Source of the DNA: Muribaculaceae bacterium
Lineage (GTDB): Bacteria; Bacillota; Clostridia; Lachnospirales; Lachnospiraceae
Reading direction: 5' to 3'
DNA length: 64,000 nt
Assembly: GCA_023666425.1 (NCBI GenBank)
Contig: JAMPCA010000001.1
Span: forward strand, 389,480 to 453,479
Within the stretch, counting starts at the first letter, position 1, and every line of letters starts with the position of its first letter. The translations under genes and the position numbers were made by a program. Below, one piece after another: positions 1 through 7,810 of this stretch. The notes below the pieces were generated by a model, which worked only from the letters and a program-made list of their open reading frames with translations, did no database searches and was not told the origin of the DNA.

Positions 1-123
1 TACCGGATGCACATGCGCATGATAAGGGACGAACATGTCAACGCAGTGCTCGCCCGCATCATCATTGATGAGGAGTATCATATCATGCTTCTGAAATCCA
101 TGCTGCGGGATTTGCTAAAATAA
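1..123 (+). CDS. C-terminal end of a helical, possibly ferritin-like protein (partial)
   Basis: Only the last 40 codons lie in the window; the gene begins upstream and stops with TAA at 121-123. The visible end is helical and contains I-I-I-D-E-E-Y-H-I-M-L-L. A D-E-x-x-H pattern in a leucine-rich helix is typical of the last iron-binding helix in ferritin-like or rubrerythrin-like proteins. Forty residues cannot settle the family, so this is a suggestion only. The next gene has its own promoter, so the two are probably not one operon. Confidence 0.5.
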   Translation, partial: YRMHMRMIRDEHVNAVLARIIIDEEYHIMLLKSMLRDLLK

Positions 124-148
124 AGCTAAAAAAAGTTAAAAAACCATC

Positions 149-177
149 TTCACAAATTAAATTAGTTGGTATATACT
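149..177 (+). promoter_or_regulatory. Sigma-A-type promoter of the phosphohexomutase gene, with operator-like motifs
   Basis: TTCACA (149-154) and TATACT (172-177) are separated by exactly 17 bases. AAATTAGTT (159-167) lies in the spacer and the perfect palindrome ATAGCTAT (178-185) directly follows the -10 box. Similar AGCT-centred motifs sit at the lacI, binding-protein and chemoreceptor promoters, so repression by the local LacI protein is inferred. Confidence 0.7.
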
Positions 178-216
178 ATAGCTATCTAAAAAACCGCATA
201 AAAAGGAGAGGTAGCT

Positions 217-1941
217 ATGAATTACAAAACGGAATACGAGAAGTGGTGCACGGACAGTTATTTTGATGAGCAGACGCAGGCGGAGCTTAAGGGAATTACC
301 GACGAGGCGGAAATAGAGGACCGCTTTTACCGCCAGCTGGAGTTCGGTACCGGAGGGCTGAGAGGCGTCATCGGGGCGGGCACGAACCGCATGAATATCT
401 ATACCGTGCGCAAGGCGACCCAGGGGCTTGCAAACTACATTAAGAGTCAGAACGGGCAGGATAAGGGCGTGGCGATCGCCTGCGATTCCAGAATCATGTC
501 GCCGGAATTTGCAGACGAGGCCGCGCTGTGCTTAAACGCGAATGGCATCAGAGCCTATGTGTTTGAGAGCCTGCGCCCCACGCCCGAGCTGTCCTTCGCA
601 GTGCGCAGGCTTGGCTGTATCGCGGGCATTGTGATTACGGCCAGCCACAATCCGAGGGAGTACAACGGCTACAAGGTCTACTGGGAGGATGGCGCCCAGA
701 TCACGCCGCCCCACGACAAGAACATTCTGGCGGAGGTGGCGGCAGTCACCGAGTTTTCCGAGGTGAAGACCATGGAAAAGGATAAGGCTGTGGAGGCCGG
801 GCTCTATCAGGTGATTGGAAAGGAAATCGACGACGGGTACATGGAAGAGCTGAAAAAGCAGTCCATTCACCCGGAAATCATAAAAGAGATGTCGGGAGAT
901 ATCAAAATCGTGTACACGCCGCTGCATGGAACCGGGAATCTTCCGGTGCGCCGGGTATTAAAGGAGCTGGGCTTTACACAGGTCTATGTGGTGCCGGAGC
1001 AGGAGAAGCCCGACGGCACGTTTCCCACCGTGTCCTACCCCAACCCGGAATCCCCGAAGGCCTTTGCGCTGGCGCTTAAGCTGGCGAAGGAGGTGGATGC
1101 AGATATCGTTCTGGCCACAGACCCGGATGCAGACCGCCTCGGCGTGTACTGTAAGGATACAAAGACCGGAGAATATGTATCCTTCACCGGAAACATGTCC
1201 GGTATGCTGATCGCGGAGTACATATTGCGGGAGAGAAAGGCGGCCGGCACACTCCCGGAGAACGGGGCGTTAGTGGAGACGATCGTGACTACGGATATGG
1301 CGAAAGCCATCGCGGCAGAGTACGGGGTAAAACTGATCGAGGTGCTCACGGGCTTTAAGTATATCGGGGAGCAGATTAAGCTGTTTGAGCAGCAGAAGAG
1401 CTATGCGTATGTATTTGGTCTGGAAGAGAGCTACGGCTGTCTGGCGGGAACCTACGCGAGGGACAAGGATGCCTGCGTGGCTGTGATGATGCTCTGCGAG
1501 GTTGCCTCATGGTGCAAAAAGCACGGCAAGACCTTGTGGTCTGCCATGCTGGATATGTATAAGAAGTACGGCTATTACAAGGAAGGGCTGGAGACGCTGA
1601 CCTTAAAGGGCATCGACGGCGCGGACAGGATTTTGCAGATTATGAACCACTACAGGGAGTGCCCGCCAAAGGAGCTGGGCGGCTGCAAGGTGCTGGCAGT
1701 GCGGGATTACAAGGCGGGCACGAGGACGGATCTGACCACCGGGGAGGTGGCGCCCAGCGGTCTGCCGGAGTCCAACGTGCTCTACTATGAACTGTCGAAC
1801 AATTCCTGGTGCTGTGTGCGTCCCTCCGGCACGGAGCCGAAGATCAAATACTATTTTGGCGTGAAGGGAGATTCCCTCGCAGACGCAGAGGGGAAATTAA
1901 AGAAATTAAATCAGGATATGATGTCGATAACGGAACAGTAA
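217..1941 (+). CDS. pgcA: Phospho-sugar mutase (phosphoglucomutase/phosphomannomutase)
   Basis: This 574-residue protein belongs to the alpha-D-phosphohexomutase superfamily, and its length fits the PgcA type. The phosphoserine loop T-A-S-H-N-P carries the catalytic Ser143, the metal loop D-P-D-A-D-R lies at 302-307, the sugar loop G-L-E-E-S-Y lies near 405, and the phosphate-binding R-P-S-G-T-E-P begins at 535, so all four active-site elements are present. The start follows a clear AGGAGAGG ribosome binding site. In this locus the most useful reaction is mannose-1-phosphate to mannose-6-phosphate, linking the GH130 phosphorylases to ManA; glucose-1-phosphate is also a likely substrate. That assignment rests on context. 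Its promoter carries the same operator-like motif as the rest of the locus. Confidence 0.93.
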   Translation: MNYKTEYEKWCTDSYFDEQTQAELKGITDEAEIEDRFYRQLEFGTGGLRGVIGAGTNRMNIYTVRKATQGLANYIKSQNGQDKGVAIACDSRIMSPEFADEAALCLNANGIRAYVFESLRPTPELSFAVRRLGCIAGIVITASHNPREYNGYKVYWEDGAQITPPHDKNILAEVAAVTEFSEVKTMEKDKAVEAGLYQVIGKEIDDGYMEELKKQSIHPEIIKEMSGDIKIVYTPLHGTGNLPVRRVLKELGFTQVYVVPEQEKPDGTFPTVSYPNPESPKAFALALKLAKEVDADIVLATDPDADRLGVYCKDTKTGEYVSFTGNMSGMLIAEYILRERKAAGTLPENGALVETIVTTDMAKAIAAEYGVKLIEVLTGFKYIGEQIKLFEQQKSYAYVFGLEESYGCLAGTYARDKDACVAVMMLCEVASWCKKHGKTLWSAMLDMYKKYGYYKEGLETLTLKGIDGADRILQIMNHYRECPPKELGGCKVLAVRDYKAGTRTDLTTGEVAPSGLPESNVLYYELSNNSWCCVRPSGTEPKIKYYFGVKGDSLADAEGKLKKLNQDMMSITEQ

Positions 1942-1972
1942 TTAAATGAACACATAAGGAAAGGAATGCCGC

Positions 1973-2713
1973 ATGAGAGAACAAAAGTCTGTACATCCAA
2001 AGACAGCAAAGCTTGACGAGGCCTCCGCACTCGTGAAAAAAGAAGAGGAGAGAACGGAACGCCAGAAGCTGTCTGAAATGAACAGAAAGCAAAAACTGGA
2101 TTATATATTTGAATACTATGGTCTGACCATTGCTGCCGTCGTGCTTCTCGTGTTTGCGGCTTCCTTTTTACTTGTGCATTTTCTCACGAATAAAGAGACG
2201 GCATTCTCTGTGGTGGCGGTGAATGCCACGGAGCATTCTGCGACCGTGGCGAACGAGGAGAGCCATTACGCCTCCCTTTTGTCTTCCTGCGGCATTGACC
2301 CGGAGAGCGTGCGGGTGAACATCAGCAGCGACATCGGGGTGTCCCCGGATCCGAACGACAGTGCCAGCGAGGGGAATGTGCAGACGATTCAGACATGGTT
2401 CATGGCGGGAGCGGTGGATGCGTTCTTTGCGGACGAGGATTTTTTCTACAGTCTCGCGGAGTTTGATTACTTTTCGGATCTCTCGGACTATCTGCCCGAA
2501 GAGGTGCTGTCTGCGCAGGAGGACAATATCGTGTACGCGAAGAGCGTGGAGACGGAAGCGGTCTATCCCGCGGGCGTCCGCCTTTCGGCGGACAACGCGT
2601 GGCTTGCGGACAGCGGCTGGTACGCCGATGGCGCGGTGCTTGGCATTGCGGAGGGCGCGGCGCATAAGGATGTTGCGGCCGCCTTTATTCTGGAGGTGCT
2701 GGAAGAAAAATAA
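1973..2713 (+). CDS. Membrane-anchored protein of unknown function
   Basis: This is a 246-residue protein that I do not recognise. Residues 1-45 are charged and rich in lysine and glutamate, and probably cytoplasmic. One hydrophobic segment (about 52-73) is followed by an acidic extracytoplasmic domain with many aspartates and aromatic residues. There is no lipobox or cleavable signal. It begins 31 bases after the mutase with an AAGGAA ribosome binding site and ends 15 bases before the GH36 gene, so it is probably co-transcribed with the mannan genes. Proteins with this arrangement (charged tail, one membrane helix, outer domain) are common as hypotheticals in Lachnospiraceae. A role in glycan sensing or in the envelope would be speculation. 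Confidence 0.8.
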   Translation: MREQKSVHPKTAKLDEASALVKKEEERTERQKLSEMNRKQKLDYIFEYYGLTIAAVVLLVFAASFLLVHFLTNKETAFSVVAVNATEHSATVANEESHYASLLSSCGIDPESVRVNISSDIGVSPDPNDSASEGNVQTIQTWFMAGAVDAFFADEDFFYSLAEFDYFSDLSDYLPEEVLSAQEDNIVYAKSVETEAVYPAGVRLSADNAWLADSGWYADGAVLGIAEGAAHKDVAAAFILEVLEEK

Positions 2714-2728
2714 GGGAGATTTAATTAA

Positions 2729-4915
2729 ATGGGGATTAAATATTATAAAGAAACCAGAACTTTTCACCTGGATACGGCAAATACCAGCTATCTGCTTGCG
2801 ATCGTGGACGGGGAGGGATTTTTGGGTCATATCTATTACGGGAAGCGGCTGCGCCCGCAGGATGCGCTAAGTCTTTTGCGCGTGGACGAGCCGCCCTTTG
2901 TGCCCGGCGTCAATGCCAGGGAGCGCGCCTCTTTTCTGGACTCTTTTCCCACGGAGTATTCCGGCAACGGGGTCGGGGATTACCGGGAGAGCTGTATTGC
3001 GGTGCGCACGGCACAGGGATTCTCTGCGGTGATGCCGCTGTTTGATTCCTACGAGATATTAGACGAAAAGCCCGCGCTGCCGGGGCTGCCCGCTTCCTTT
3101 GCGGGCGATGAGCCGGTACAGACGCTGGTGCTCCACTGTGTGGACAAGTACCTGCGCCTGCGGGTAGACCTTCTGTATTCGGTCTTTGCGCGGGAGGATA
3201 TCATTACGAGGAGCGTGCAGGTGCACAACGATGGGGAGCCCCTGACGCTGACAAAACTGATGTCGGCCTGCATAGATATGGAAGATGCGGACTTTGAGAT
3301 GCTGACGCTGCACGGCTCATGGGCGCGGGAGCGGCAGATACAGAGACGGGCGCTGGGCTATGGCAGGCAGGGCGTCAGCTCGGGAAGGGGGGAGAGCTCC
3401 CATCAGGAGCATCCCTTCATGGCATGGCTTGCGCCGGGCACAGACCAGACGAGGGGCGAAGTCTACGCCATGCATTTTGTCTATTCCGGCAACTTTCTCG
3501 CCCAGATCGAGAAGACACAGCACGATATGATCCGCGCGGTGCTCGGCATACACCCGGAGGATTTCGCGTGGTATCTGGAGACGGGGGAGTCCTTTATCTC
3601 CCCGGAGGCCGTGCTGACCTACTCGGATGAGGGGCTGGGGAAGATGACAAGAAGCTTCCACGATTTTTACCGCAGCCATATGATGCGAAGCAGCTATACG
3701 CATAAGAAAAGGCCAATTCTTATCAACAACTGGGAGGCGACCTACTTCGATTTTGACACGGACAAGCTTCTGGCAATCGCAAAGCAGGCGGCGGCGTCGG
3801 GCATCGAGATGCTGGTCATGGACGACGGCTGGTTTGGCCACCGCCAGAGCGACGATTCCAGCCTCGGGGACTGGTATGTGAACGAGGAGAAGCTCCCCGG
3901 AGGTCTTGCGTATCTGGTGGAACAGGTCAATGCGCTGGGGCTGAAGTTCGGGATCTGGATCGAGCCGGAGATGATATCCCCGGACTCGAAGCTCTATGAG
4001 GCGCACAGTGACTGGGCGCTGGCCGTGCCGGGGCGTCCGGCGGCTCTCTCCCGCTGTCAGTATGTGCTGGACTTCGGGCGGAAGGACGTGCGGGATTACA
4101 TCTATGAGAACATTTCCGCCGTGTTAAGGAGCGCAAATATCGAGTATGTGAAATGGGATATGAACCGCCAGCTCTCGGATCTGGGAAGCTTTGCCCTTCC
4201 GCCGGAGAGGCAGGGGGAAATCTGCCACCGCTATGTGCTCGGCGTGTATGAGATGCAGGAGCGTCTGGTGCGGGAGTTTCCACATATTCTGCTGGAAAAC
4301 TGTTCGGGGGGCGGCGCACGCTTCGACCCGGGTATGCTGTATTACAGCCCGCAGATCTGGTGTTCCGACGACACGGACGCGATTGAGCGGCTGTCGATTC
4401 AGGAGGGCACCGCGCTCGTCTATCCGCTGTCCGCCATGGGGGCGCATGTGTCGGCGTGCCCGAACCACACAGTGGGGCGCATCACGCCCTTTGAGACGCG
4501 GGGACATGTGGCGCTCGCCGGAACCTTCGGCTACGAGCTGGACATCACGGCGCTCACGAAAGAAGAGCTTGCCATGATACCGGAGCAGGTGGCCATGTAC
4601 CATAAATACAACGATCTGGTGCGCACCGGCGATTACTACCGGATCGCCTCCTACCATGACAACCACACCCATGACTGTTATATGGTCGTGTCCGCAGACC
4701 GCTCGGAGGCGCTGGTCACCTTTGTGCAGGTCATGGGAGAGCCGAACCGCAGGAGCCGCAGGATTCGCCTGCAGGGACTCGATCCCATGCGGGACTACAG
4801 GATAGAAGACAGCGGCAGGGTCTGCGGCGGCGATCTGCTGATGCAGGCGGGACTTGTGGTTGAGCGTCCATGGGGAGATTTTTGCAGCAGGCTGTATCAT
4901 CTGTGTGCAGTCTGA
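2729..4915 (+). CDS. GH36 alpha-galactosidase
   Basis: This 728-residue enzyme has the full layout of Firmicute GH36 alpha-galactosidases: an N-terminal beta-sandwich (about 1-330), a central TIM barrel and a small C-terminal beta domain. The nucleophile is Asp477 in K-W-D-M-N-R and the acid/base is expected in C-S-D-D-T-D (Asp547/548); these positions are almost the same as in the Geobacillus enzymes of this family. M-D-D-G-W-F and E-N-C-S-G-G-G are also present. There is no signal peptide, so it acts in the cytosol. In this locus it should remove alpha-1,6-galactosyl branches from imported galactomannan oligosaccharides; raffinose-type sugars are possible too. The start has a GGGAGA site and lies 15 bases after the previous gene. 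Confidence 0.95.
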   Translation: MGIKYYKETRTFHLDTANTSYLLAIVDGEGFLGHIYYGKRLRPQDALSLLRVDEPPFVPGVNARERASFLDSFPTEYSGNGVGDYRESCIAVRTAQGFSAVMPLFDSYEILDEKPALPGLPASFAGDEPVQTLVLHCVDKYLRLRVDLLYSVFAREDIITRSVQVHNDGEPLTLTKLMSACIDMEDADFEMLTLHGSWARERQIQRRALGYGRQGVSSGRGESSHQEHPFMAWLAPGTDQTRGEVYAMHFVYSGNFLAQIEKTQHDMIRAVLGIHPEDFAWYLETGESFISPEAVLTYSDEGLGKMTRSFHDFYRSHMMRSSYTHKKRPILINNWEATYFDFDTDKLLAIAKQAAASGIEMLVMDDGWFGHRQSDDSSLGDWYVNEEKLPGGLAYLVEQVNALGLKFGIWIEPEMISPDSKLYEAHSDWALAVPGRPAALSRCQYVLDFGRKDVRDYIYENISAVLRSANIEYVKWDMNRQLSDLGSFALPPERQGEICHRYVLGVYEMQERLVREFPHILLENCSGGGARFDPGMLYYSPQIWCSDDTDAIERLSIQEGTALVYPLSAMGAHVSACPNHTVGRITPFETRGHVALAGTFGYELDITALTKEELAMIPEQVAMYHKYNDLVRTGDYYRIASYHDNHTHDCYMVVSADRSEALVTFVQVMGEPNRRSRRIRLQGLDPMRDYRIEDSGRVCGGDLLMQAGLVVERPWGDFCSRLYHLCAV

Positions 4916-4932
4916 CAGAGAAAGGACGGGCT

Positions 4933-5559
4933 ATGAATTCAGAAAAAAACCGCGGTGTGAAAAAACTTACGGACAATCCGTTTCTAAATTTATACGAGAT
5001 CGATGCGAGAACCCGTTCGGGGAAGCCGTTCTGCTACTATTTTGCCTCCCGGAAGAAGGAGGAGGGGCTTAAGCTCCATACCCATTCGGAGAAAGCGGAG
5101 GGGATGGCGATTTTTGCCATCACAGAAGATACGCCCCACCGTCTCATCATGCTAAGGCAGTACCGCTATCCGATGGACGAGTACCTCTACGAGCTCCCGG
5201 CGGGGCTGATCGAAGAGGGGGAGAGCGACGAGGAGGCGGCCGTGCGGGAGATGAAGGAGGAGACGGGGCTTGACCTGCGCGTGTATCACGGGGGCGCGCC
5301 GGAGCTGCGGCGGGGTTTTTATCTGGCGCAGGGAATTTCCGATGAGCTGGTCAGCACCGTTTACGGCTATGCCGCAGGCAGCGTGAACCAGAGACTGATG
5401 GAGGACACGGAGGATATCGGGGTCTGTTATGTGGACAGGGCGGAGGCTCTTCGGATTCTGCAAAAGGAGAAGCTCTCGGCGAGGGCAGGCTATCTTCTGA
5501 TTCAGTTTCTGCATTTGGACGAAGAAAACCCTTTCGGATTTCTGCACCTTTCGTCTTGA
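4933..5559 (+). CDS. NUDIX hydrolase, ADP-ribose pyrophosphatase-like
   Basis: This 208-residue protein contains a complete Nudix box, G-x5-E-x7-R-E-M-K-E-E-T-G-L, around residues 95-117, which binds Mg2+ for hydrolysis of nucleoside diphosphates linked to another group. The segment before the box (Y-R-Y-P-M-D-E-Y-L-Y-E-L-P-A-G) is typical of the ADP-ribose and nucleotide-sugar branch. The start at 4933 is chosen because AAAGGA lies just upstream; a longer frame reaches back into the GH36 gene without a matching site. It begins 17 bases after GH36 and its stop codon overlaps the -35 box of the lacI promoter. It probably travels with the operon as a housekeeping or sugar-nucleotide clean-up enzyme; its exact substrate is not visible. 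Confidence 0.9.
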   Translation: MNSEKNRGVKKLTDNPFLNLYEIDARTRSGKPFCYYFASRKKEEGLKLHTHSEKAEGMAIFAITEDTPHRLIMLRQYRYPMDEYLYELPAGLIEEGESDEEAAVREMKEETGLDLRVYHGGAPELRRGFYLAQGISDELVSTVYGYAAGSVNQRLMEDTEDIGVCYVDRAEALRILQKEKLSARAGYLLIQFLHLDEENPFGFLHLSS

Positions 5560-5584
5560 CAAAACAGGGTGGAAAAACTAATAT
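5556..5584 (+). promoter_or_regulatory. Consensus promoter of lacI
   Basis: A perfect TTGACA (5556-5561) and TAATAT (5579-5584) are separated by 17 bases. The -35 box overlaps the stop codon of the preceding NUDIX gene. This gives the regulator its own strong start even though it lies 64 bases after the upstream operon. Confidence 0.85.
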
Positions 5585-5596
5585 TAAATTAAAGTA

Positions 5597-5610
5597 ATTT
5601 TAGCTAAAAT
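5597..5610. promoter_or_regulatory. 14-bp palindromic operator-like site at the lacI start
   Basis: ATTTTAGCTAAAAT is a perfect 14-base palindrome lying 12 bases after the -10 box, where a bound repressor would block transcription. The related TTTAGCTAAA (21989-21998) is found at the chemoreceptor gene, and AAATTAGCTTA at the binding-protein gene (7763-7773) and again at the chemoreceptor (21947-21957, minus). Autoregulation by the adjacent LacI-family protein is the simplest reading. Confidence 0.65.
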
Positions 5611-5622
5611 GAAGGGGATAGT

Positions 5623-6639
5623 ATGGCAAAAGCGGTTAAATTAGCAGATATTGCAGAAATTGTGGGCGTCAGCACCGTCACTGTCTCGAAAGCACTTTCC
5701 GACCAGAAGGGGGTAAGCGAGGAGCTTCGGGAGAGGATTAAGCAGCTCGCGGCGGAGATGGGCTACCGGCCACCGGCAGCTGGGAGAAACCTGGAATCGC
5801 AGAAGCAGTATACAATTGGTGTTTTGATACAAGAAATTTATCTTGGAAAATATGTGGACTACTACTGGAAATTATATCAGGAATTAACTAAAAAAGCAGT
5901 GGCGCGCGGAAGTTTTACGCTCTTGGAGATGGTGAGCCGAAAGGCTGTGCTTGCCTCAGAAATGCCGATGATGCTTAAGGAGAGCCGGGTGGACGGCATC
6001 GTGGTCGTCGGCTCCATGGAGAAGCCTTATCTGCTGCAGCTGGAGGAGCACGCGGGAGTGCCGATTGTCTATATGGACTATTACGACAACGAGAGGCCGA
6101 TCGACACGGTGATACCCAACAGCTTTTACGGCAGCTACATGCTGACAAACTATCTGTTTGACATGGGGCACCGGAAGATTGCCTATCTCGGCACGCTCTG
6201 CGCGACGAACAGTATCACGGATCGTTATCTGGGCTACGTCAAGTCTCTGCTGGAGCACGGCGAACCCCTGCGGGGCGAGTGGGTGCTGGACGACAGGGAC
6301 AGCGAGGGCACGATCGACCTGGAGAGGCTTTTGACCCTGCCGGAGCAGATGCCCACAGCCTTTGTGTGCAACTGTGATGTGACGGCCTCCTATCTGGTGA
6401 AGTATTTAACCAGGCGGGGCTACCGGGTGCCGGAGGACGTCTCGCTGGTGGGCTTCGACAATTACCTTTACCCGGGAGTCTGTGATATCGGCATCACTAC
6501 CTACGAGGTGGATATCGGCGAGATGGCGAGGCGCACCCTGCACAAGATCATCCGCAAAATCGCAAACGAAAAATATACCGCCGGAGCCTTCATTGTGGAC
6601 GGCCGTCCGGTGTACAAGGATAGTGTAATCCCGATATAA
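5623..6639 (+). CDS. LacI-family transcriptional regulator of the mannan locus
   Basis: This 338-residue protein has the normal LacI/GalR length. Residues 3-50 form the DNA-binding headpiece (L-A-D-I-A-E-I-V-G-V-S-T-V-T-V-S-K-A-L), with the hinge helix following, and residues 60-338 form the periplasmic-binding-protein-like sugar domain. AAGGGGATAGT supplies the ribosome binding site. It sits between the GH36 arm and the transport/phosphorylase arm of the locus and has a 14-bp palindrome at its own start. I infer that it represses the locus and is released by a manno-oligosaccharide or a phosphorylated product. Its last 50 bases overlap the end of the convergent AraC gene. Confidence 0.93.
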   Translation: MAKAVKLADIAEIVGVSTVTVSKALSDQKGVSEELRERIKQLAAEMGYRPPAAGRNLESQKQYTIGVLIQEIYLGKYVDYYWKLYQELTKKAVARGSFTLLEMVSRKAVLASEMPMMLKESRVDGIVVVGSMEKPYLLQLEEHAGVPIVYMDYYDNERPIDTVIPNSFYGSYMLTNYLFDMGHRKIAYLGTLCATNSITDRYLGYVKSLLEHGEPLRGEWVLDDRDSEGTIDLERLLTLPEQMPTAFVCNCDVTASYLVKYLTRRGYRVPEDVSLVGFDNYLYPGVCDIGITTYEVDIGEMARRTLHKIIRKIANEKYTAGAFIVDGRPVYKDSVIPI

Positions 6640-7525
6640 CAGACGGAGCCTCCTGCCGGAATACCAGCGGGGTGGCTCCGGTTTCGCGTTTAAAGAGATT
6701 GATGAAATGGTTGGTGTTCTCCATGCCCACCATCGCACCGATCTCGTGAACCGGAAGCTCCGTGGTGAGGAGAAGCCTTTTGGCCTCCCCGATTCTTCGT
6801 CTGTTCAGATATTTAAAGGGAGAGATCTTGTTATATTTTGAAAATTCTCTGCATAAGCGGTATTTGCTTATATCAAATTCCAATTCCAGCTCTTCGAGCG
6901 AAAAATCCCTGGCATATTGCAGATCAAACAGCTCCTTCATCTGCCGGATATAGGCGGGAGCCTGCCCGCTTCTTCTGGTGGAGTCCATGGCGTAGAGGGC
7001 GAGCTCTGTCAGAATGTCCGTGAGCCACTTCGAACATTTGAGGACGTCCGCCTCGTCCGCCATCTTACAGTCCATCAGCTGGCGGATACGCTCCGGCACG
7101 CAGGAGACGCCGGAGCGGAGGAGGGAAGCGTCCGTGCACAGACGGATATGCTTCCGGTAAAGAGGAAGCGCCTCCCCCGCTATGCAGGCGTGGTAATAGC
7201 GGCAGTGGGAAGGCTCACAGTCCATGGCGGCCTCCGTAAAGAAAAATAAAAACTGTCCGGCTTCCGCAGATACGCTGCGCCCCTCTGTCGTCAGGCTCAG
7301 CCTTCCCTCGTATATATAGTAGAGATGGCTGCAGGGTTTTGCGTCAAAAACAAAGCGGCAGCCGGAGGCAAAGCTGTACTCGCCCTGCGCCAGCAGGTGA
7401 AGAAGCCCGTCGTTTTCTGTCTGCGGCATCGGAAAGCTTATCAGCCTGCGCAGATTTTCCTGAAAACTCTGTTCCCCGATCAGACCTGAGGTTAAAGTTA
7501 ATTGGTTAAAAAAACTGTCATTCAT
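6590..7525 (-). CDS. AraC-family transcriptional regulator
   Basis: This 311-residue protein has an N-terminal cupin-like sensing domain (about 30-150) and a C-terminal AraC double helix-turn-helix (about 205-300), with the typical second-motif segment V-H-E-I-G-A-M-V-G-M-E-N-T-N-H-F. The start at 7525 is chosen because GGGGGA lies eight bases upstream on the minus strand; an in-frame extension to 7702 is AT-rich and would cover the promoter region. It is transcribed away from the binding-protein gene and converges with lacI, overlapping its 3' end by 50 bases. Direct TGCACA repeats in the shared 5' region are its likely binding sites. I infer that it activates the transport and phosphorylase operon in response to a sugar. 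Confidence 0.92.
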   Translation of the reverse strand: MNDSFFNQLTLTSGLIGEQSFQENLRRLISFPMPQTENDGLLHLLAQGEYSFASGCRFVFDAKPCSHLYYIYEGRLSLTTEGRSVSAEAGQFLFFFTEAAMDCEPSHCRYYHACIAGEALPLYRKHIRLCTDASLLRSGVSCVPERIRQLMDCKMADEADVLKCSKWLTDILTELALYAMDSTRRSGQAPAYIRQMKELFDLQYARDFSLEELELEFDISKYRLCREFSKYNKISPFKYLNRRRIGEAKRLLLTTELPVHEIGAMVGMENTNHFINLFKRETGATPLVFRQEAPSVISGLHYPCTPDGRPQ

Positions 7526-7582
7526 AGCACATTCCCCCTTACGAATACTATAACGGAGAACTTCGTATTTTACAAGAGAAAG

Positions 7583-7592
7583 TTTAACTAAA
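7583..7592. promoter_or_regulatory. Operator-like half-symmetric site upstream of araC
   Basis: TTTAACTAAA has the same arms as the TTTAGCTAAA sites but an imperfect centre; with its flanks (GTTTAACTAAAC, 7582-7593) the arms are symmetric except for the central two bases. It lies about 60 bases upstream of the araC start codon and may let LacI control araC. Confidence 0.45.
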
Positions 7593-7646
7593 CAAAGGTT
7601 AAATATTAGATTAAATATAGAAATAAAACGAAATATCATATACATA

Positions 7647-7711
7647 TTGCACAAAAAATGGGGATAAAAAATGTGCACAATATGGAAAACGATGATTTGC
7701 ACAATATTGTG
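7647..7711. promoter_or_regulatory. Three TGCACA-containing repeats, likely AraC binding sites
   Basis: TTGCACAAAAAATGG begins at 7647, TGCACAATATGG at 7674, and TTGCACAATATTGTG at 7697. The TGCACA cores start 26 and 24 bases apart in the same orientation, and the last one contains the perfect palindrome CACAATATTGTG (7700-7711). Direct repeats upstream of a weak promoter are the usual target of AraC-type activators. The set lies between the divergent araC and binding-protein genes. Confidence 0.6.
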
Positions 7712-7755
7712 TGATTAAAAACAATAATAAGTGATGATTAAATAAACAAAACATG

Positions 7756-7773
7756 TATACTTAAATTAGCTTA
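7756..7773 (+). promoter_or_regulatory. Binding-protein promoter -10 box and overlapping operator-like site
   Basis: TATACT (7756-7761) is the best -10 box before the binding-protein gene. No good -35 box lies 17 bases upstream, which fits activator dependence. AAATTAGCTTA (7763-7773) lies at the expected transcription start and matches the minus-strand site at the chemoreceptor promoter. Repression by LacI and activation by AraC are inferred. Confidence 0.6.
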
Positions 7774-7810
7774 AAAACAAAGCTACATATTTTCATAGGA
7801 GGGAAAAAAC

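Noticed and set aside
7526..7702. N-terminal extension of the AraC protein to 7702
   Set aside because: The extension would cover the likely regulatory repeats and is AT-rich and hydrophobic; the ATG at 7525 has GGGGGA at the right distance.
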